From positions 558,001 to 622,000 of the forward strand of contig CAWBOT010000002.1 of NCBI GenBank assembly GCA_963790505.1: a DNA stretch of 64,000 bases, read 5' to 3'. The first letter of the stretch is position 1, and the number at the start of each line of letters is the position of its first letter. The notes below the pieces were generated by a model. That model ran no database searches, had not been told where the DNA came from, and saw only the letters and a program-made list of their open reading frames with translations. The position numbers and the translations under genes are program-made. Source of the stretch: Acidisarcina sp963790505 (lineage in GTDB: Bacteria; Acidobacteriota; Terriglobia; Terriglobales; Acidobacteriaceae). Below, piece after piece: positions 61,534 to 64,000 of this stretch.

Positions 61534-62286
61534 ATGACTCAATCCCCGACTGCTTCCGAATTCTTCCGCGCCGGCGGACGCGCCGCAACAGCGCTGCGCG
61601 ATCTCCGGCTCACCCCAAATTATGTTGCCGTCGCCGAGGGTTCGGTGCTCATCGAGTGCGGCCAGACGCGGGTGCTCTGCAATGCCACCATCGAGCAGGG
61701 CGTCCCCGCCTGGCTGCGGAACTCCGGGCGCGGCTGGGTGACGGCCGAGTACGGCATGTTGCCCCGGGCGACGCTCACCCGCACGCCGCGCGAGTCGGAG
61801 CGCGGCAAGGTCAGCGGGCGCACCCAGGAGATCCAGCGGCTGATCGGTCGATCTCTGCGCTCCGCCGTCGACATGACCGCGCTGGGCGAGCGCACCGTAG
61901 TCCTCGACTGCGACGTGCTGCAGGCCGACGGCGGCACCCGCACGGCGGCCATCACCGGTGCCTGCACTGCCCTCGCGCTGGCGCTGAATCGCCTCGTCAC
62001 GGCGGGGACGCTCAAGAAATCTCCTCTGAAGCAGCTGGTGGCGGCGACCAGCGTGGGCATCGTCGAGGGAAACGTCCTGCTCGACCTCGCCTACGAAGAA
62101 GACTCGCAGGCCGAGGTGGACACGAATGTCGTCATGACCGAGGACGGTGGCCTCGTCGAGGTGCAAGGCACGGCGGAGCGGGGCTCGTTCCCCCGTGTGC
62201 TCCTGCTCGAGATGCTGGACTATGCCGAAGCCGGCATCCAGCAGCTCTTCCGCGCCCAGCGCGAGCTGCTGGGCAGAGAAATCTAG
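61534..62286 (+). CDS. rph: ribonuclease PH
   Basis: This 250-residue phosphorolytic 3'-5' exoribonuclease trims tRNA 3' ends. Signatures include GSVLIECGQTRVLCNATIEQGVPAWLRNSGRGWVTAEYGMLPRAT, the phosphate-binding GRTQEIQRLIGRSLR and LDCDVLQADGGTRTAAITGA. The length is usual for bacteria. No strong ribosome binding site is seen before ATG 61534. Confidence 0.96.
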   Translation: MTQSPTASEFFRAGGRAATALRDLRLTPNYVAVAEGSVLIECGQTRVLCNATIEQGVPAWLRNSGRGWVTAEYGMLPRATLTRTPRESERGKVSGRTQEIQRLIGRSLRSAVDMTALGERTVVLDCDVLQADGGTRTAAITGACTALALALNRLVTAGTLKKSPLKQLVAATSVGIVEGNVLLDLAYEEDSQAEVDTNVVMTEDGGLVEVQGTAERGSFPRVLLLEMLDYAEAGIQQLFRAQRELLGREI

Positions 62287-62582
62287 CGCGCCCGCATCCT
62301 CTTCCGATCATGCTCGCTTCGAACAAAGCAGAGTGAGGTGTCATGAGAAACAACTCCTCTAAGCAGGGTTTTTTCCCAGGAAAAAGCCTGCATGACAATT
62401 GCCGGACACCTTACAGCAACTCTGCTTTTGCTCTAGAATCATTCACGCGGAGCAATGAGCCGGGCGACGGAATTGTTGCCACTCCCTTCCGGCTTTCGCG
62501 ATCTTATATAAGCGGCTAAGCGGCCCGGTGACCGCCAACCATCACGAAAAGAGTTTTCACATCAGGTACGAGGAGAAATCAC
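62287..62582. promoter_or_regulatory. region between rph and the aldolase gene
   Basis: It contains an imperfect inverted repeat (GCAGGGTTTTTTCC with GGAAAAAGCCTGC, about 62362-62391) that could be a terminator for rph, and a TATATAAG at 62505-62512 that could be a -10 region for the aldolase. GAGGAGAAA at the right end is the aldolase ribosome binding site. Confidence 0.45.
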
Positions 62583-63605
62583 ATGAGTAGCCACCACCCC
62601 ACCATCACTCCGGGTAAGCTGGCCGGTCTGCGGGCATTGTCGGACGAGCGCGGCGTGATCGCCGCCGCGGCGATGGACCAGCGCGGTTCGCTCAAGAAGT
62701 CGCTCGCCAAGGAAAAAGGCGTCGCGGAGATGCCCGACTCGGCGCTGATCGAGTTCAAGGAACTGGTCACCGACGTCCTCACCCGGCACGCCTCGGCGAT
62801 CCTGCTCGATCCCGAGTTCGGCCTGCCCGCCTCGCACAAGCGCAACGGCAAGGGACTGCTGCTCGCCTATGAGAAGACCGGCTACGATGCGGCCACCCCC
62901 GGCCGCCTGCCCGACCTGCTCGACGTCTGGTCGGTGCGCCGCTTGAAAGACGCAGGCGCGGACGCCATCAAGATCCTGCTCTACTACACGCCCTATGAAA
63001 AGACCCCGATCAACGACCTCAAGCACGCCTGGACGGAGCGGATCGGCGACGAGTGCGTCGCCCACGACATTCCCTTCTTCCTCGAGCTGGTCGGCTACGA
63101 TGCCCACGGCGGCGACGAGAAGTCGATCGAGTTCGCCAAGAAGAAGCCCGATATCGTCTCCGGCTCCATGGCCGAGTTCGGCAAGAAGCAATATAACGTC
63201 GACGTGCTGAAGGTCGAGGTCCCGATCCAGATGGAGTTCGTCTCCGGCACCAGGGCCTTCAAGGGCGATGCGGCCTATACCCGCGAAGAGGCGCTGCAGC
63301 ACTTCCGCGATGCGGCGGCGATGTCCCACAAGCCCTTTATCTATCTCTCGGCGGGAGTTTCAAATCCCGTCTTCATCGAGACGCTCGAGCTGGCTGGCGA
63401 GAGCGGCACCACCTTCAACGGCGTGCTCTGCGGACGCGCGACCTGGAAGGACGGCATCGCCGTCTACGCCAAGCAGGGCGCCAAGGCCTTTGAAGACTGG
63501 CTCAACACCAAGGGCGTCGAGAACATCGAGAACGTCAACCATGCGCTCAAGTCGGCCCATTCGTGGTTCAGCAAGCTGGGCGTGGGCGCTGAGGTCCACG
63601 CCTGA
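62583..63605 (+). CDS. lacD: tagatose-1,6-bisphosphate aldolase family (LacD-like)
   Basis: This 340-residue class I aldolase-type TIM barrel contains GVIAAAAMDQRGSLKK, AILLDPEFGLPAS, DAIKILLYYTP with a candidate Schiff-base lysine, VLKVEVPIQMEFV, YLSAGVSNPVFIETLELA and FNGVLCGRATWKDGI. LacD cleaves tagatose 1,6-bisphosphate to triose phosphates. With no lac/tagatose genes nearby the physiological substrate may be another ketose bisphosphate. A terminator follows. Confidence 0.93.
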   Translation: MSSHHPTITPGKLAGLRALSDERGVIAAAAMDQRGSLKKSLAKEKGVAEMPDSALIEFKELVTDVLTRHASAILLDPEFGLPASHKRNGKGLLLAYEKTGYDAATPGRLPDLLDVWSVRRLKDAGADAIKILLYYTPYEKTPINDLKHAWTERIGDECVAHDIPFFLELVGYDAHGGDEKSIEFAKKKPDIVSGSMAEFGKKQYNVDVLKVEVPIQMEFVSGTRAFKGDAAYTREEALQHFRDAAAMSHKPFIYLSAGVSNPVFIETLELAGESGTTFNGVLCGRATWKDGIAVYAKQGAKAFEDWLNTKGVENIENVNHALKSAHSWFSKLGVGAEVHA

Positions 63606-63638
63606 GGCTGGCCTACAAACATTCATTCAGCAAGAGCA

Positions 63639-63680
63639 ACGCCGCGGAAGCCTCGAGCCTTCGCGGCGTGTTGCTTTTCA
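63639..63680 (+). terminator. intrinsic terminator of the aldolase gene
   Basis: ACGCCGCG, a bulged G and AAG pair with CTTCGCGGCGT around an eight-base loop, followed by GTTGCTTTTC. It is a well-formed stem with a T run, 34 bases after the stop. Confidence 0.8.
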
Positions 63681-63757
63681 AGCGCGCTTCAGTTCGGCAA
63701 ACTCCGTGAGCGAACTAGCCTGCGGGGCCTGCGCTCCCGGCGGGTGGCTGTAGATGA

Positions 63758-64000
63758 TCAAGAGGTTGTTCCGATATCGGAACGGCTGATGGGCGGCTTG
63801 TAGTTGAGGCTACCATGGGGTCTTTGGTAGTTGTAGTAGTCGGTCCAGGGTTGCAGGTGTTGGTCTCGCTGCGCCGATTCGGTCCAGTGTTTGGCGTAGG
63901 CCCATTCGCGCAGCGCGGTCTGGATAAAGCGCTCCGCCTTGCCATTGGTTCGAGGCGTATACGGTCGGGTGCGGCGGTGTTGGAGCTGCATTTGCTGGCA
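63758..64000 (-). mobile_element. IS481-like transposase, C-terminal part (cut by window end)
   Basis: The frame is open to the right edge, so only about 80 C-terminal residues are seen. RTRPYTPRTNGKAERFIQTALREWAYA carries the catalytic Glu of the DDE triad, and WTDYYNYQRPHGSLNYKPP is the usual rve C-terminus of IS481/IS3-type transposases. The element end should lie just left of the stop, near TGTAGATGATCAAGAGG (63750-63766). Confidence 0.88.

Noticed and set aside
63640..63760. Possible attachment site left of the IS481-like fragment
   Set aside because: Only one end of the element is in the window, so no target duplication or terminal repeat pair can be compared.

Overview
The window looks like chromosomal DNA of an acidobacterium, probably in the Acidobacteriaceae/Terriglobia. 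This is inferred from gene content and moderately high GC, not from a marker gene. The clues are very large secreted NHL/FG-GAP/IPT proteins, a TIGR02999-type ECF sigma factor next to a TPR Ser/Thr kinase, DUF892 and DUF4337 proteins, PNGase A and multicopper oxidase. No phage, CRISPR array or replication origin was seen. The only mobile element is an IS481-like transposase fragment running off the right edge.

Layout. 0-4.3 kb: end of a PNGase A-like amidase, an ABC exporter pair, a small secreted protein and an unknown protein. 4.4-7.8 kb: ECF sigma factor and membrane-tethered TPR Ser/Thr kinase on the minus strand. 8.1-14.2 kb: a compact plus-strand signalling operon of coiled-coil protein, OmpA-like trans-envelope protein, Ras/Rab-like GTPase, hybrid histidine kinase with Hpt, and metallo-beta-lactamase-fold protein fused to a receiver. 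This is the best candidate in the window for an undescribed system. 14.2-23.9 kb: surface proteins, including a ~2,566-residue NHL/FG-GAP/IPT protein broken by one missing base near 18385. 24.2-43.7 kb: a Wzx/Wzy-type exopolysaccharide locus running both ways from a 433-bp control region. The minus arm holds a GT4, the chain-length protein, a P-loop protein lacking the Walker A lysine, the Wza-type exporter, the flippase and a further glycosyltransferase. The plus arm holds a sugar-phosphate transferase with an altered catalytic dyad, GT4 enzymes, a Wzy polymerase, three acyltransferases and a secreted GH-A-like glycosidase.

43.7-57.7 kb: tRNA-Arg(CCT), transglutaminase, beta-propeller protein, yacG-pgpA, IPT lipoprotein, multicopper oxidase, a ParDE module, rimO (frame broken), a DUF892 protein, a duplicated-repeat membrane protein (frame broken), SRP RNA and a DUF4337 protein. 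57.8-61.2 kb: a histidine kinase/sigma-54 activator pair followed by a protein that looks like a pseudo-receiver plus a HisKA segment with Asn in place of the phospho-His. 61.5-64 kb: RNase PH, a LacD-type aldolase and the IS481 fragment.

Four genes are interrupted by small indels, at about 18385, 53358, 54010 and 56320. Reading continues cleanly in a neighbouring frame each time, so base-calling or assembly errors are at least as likely as real pseudogenes. All functions are assigned by motif reading. No database search was run.
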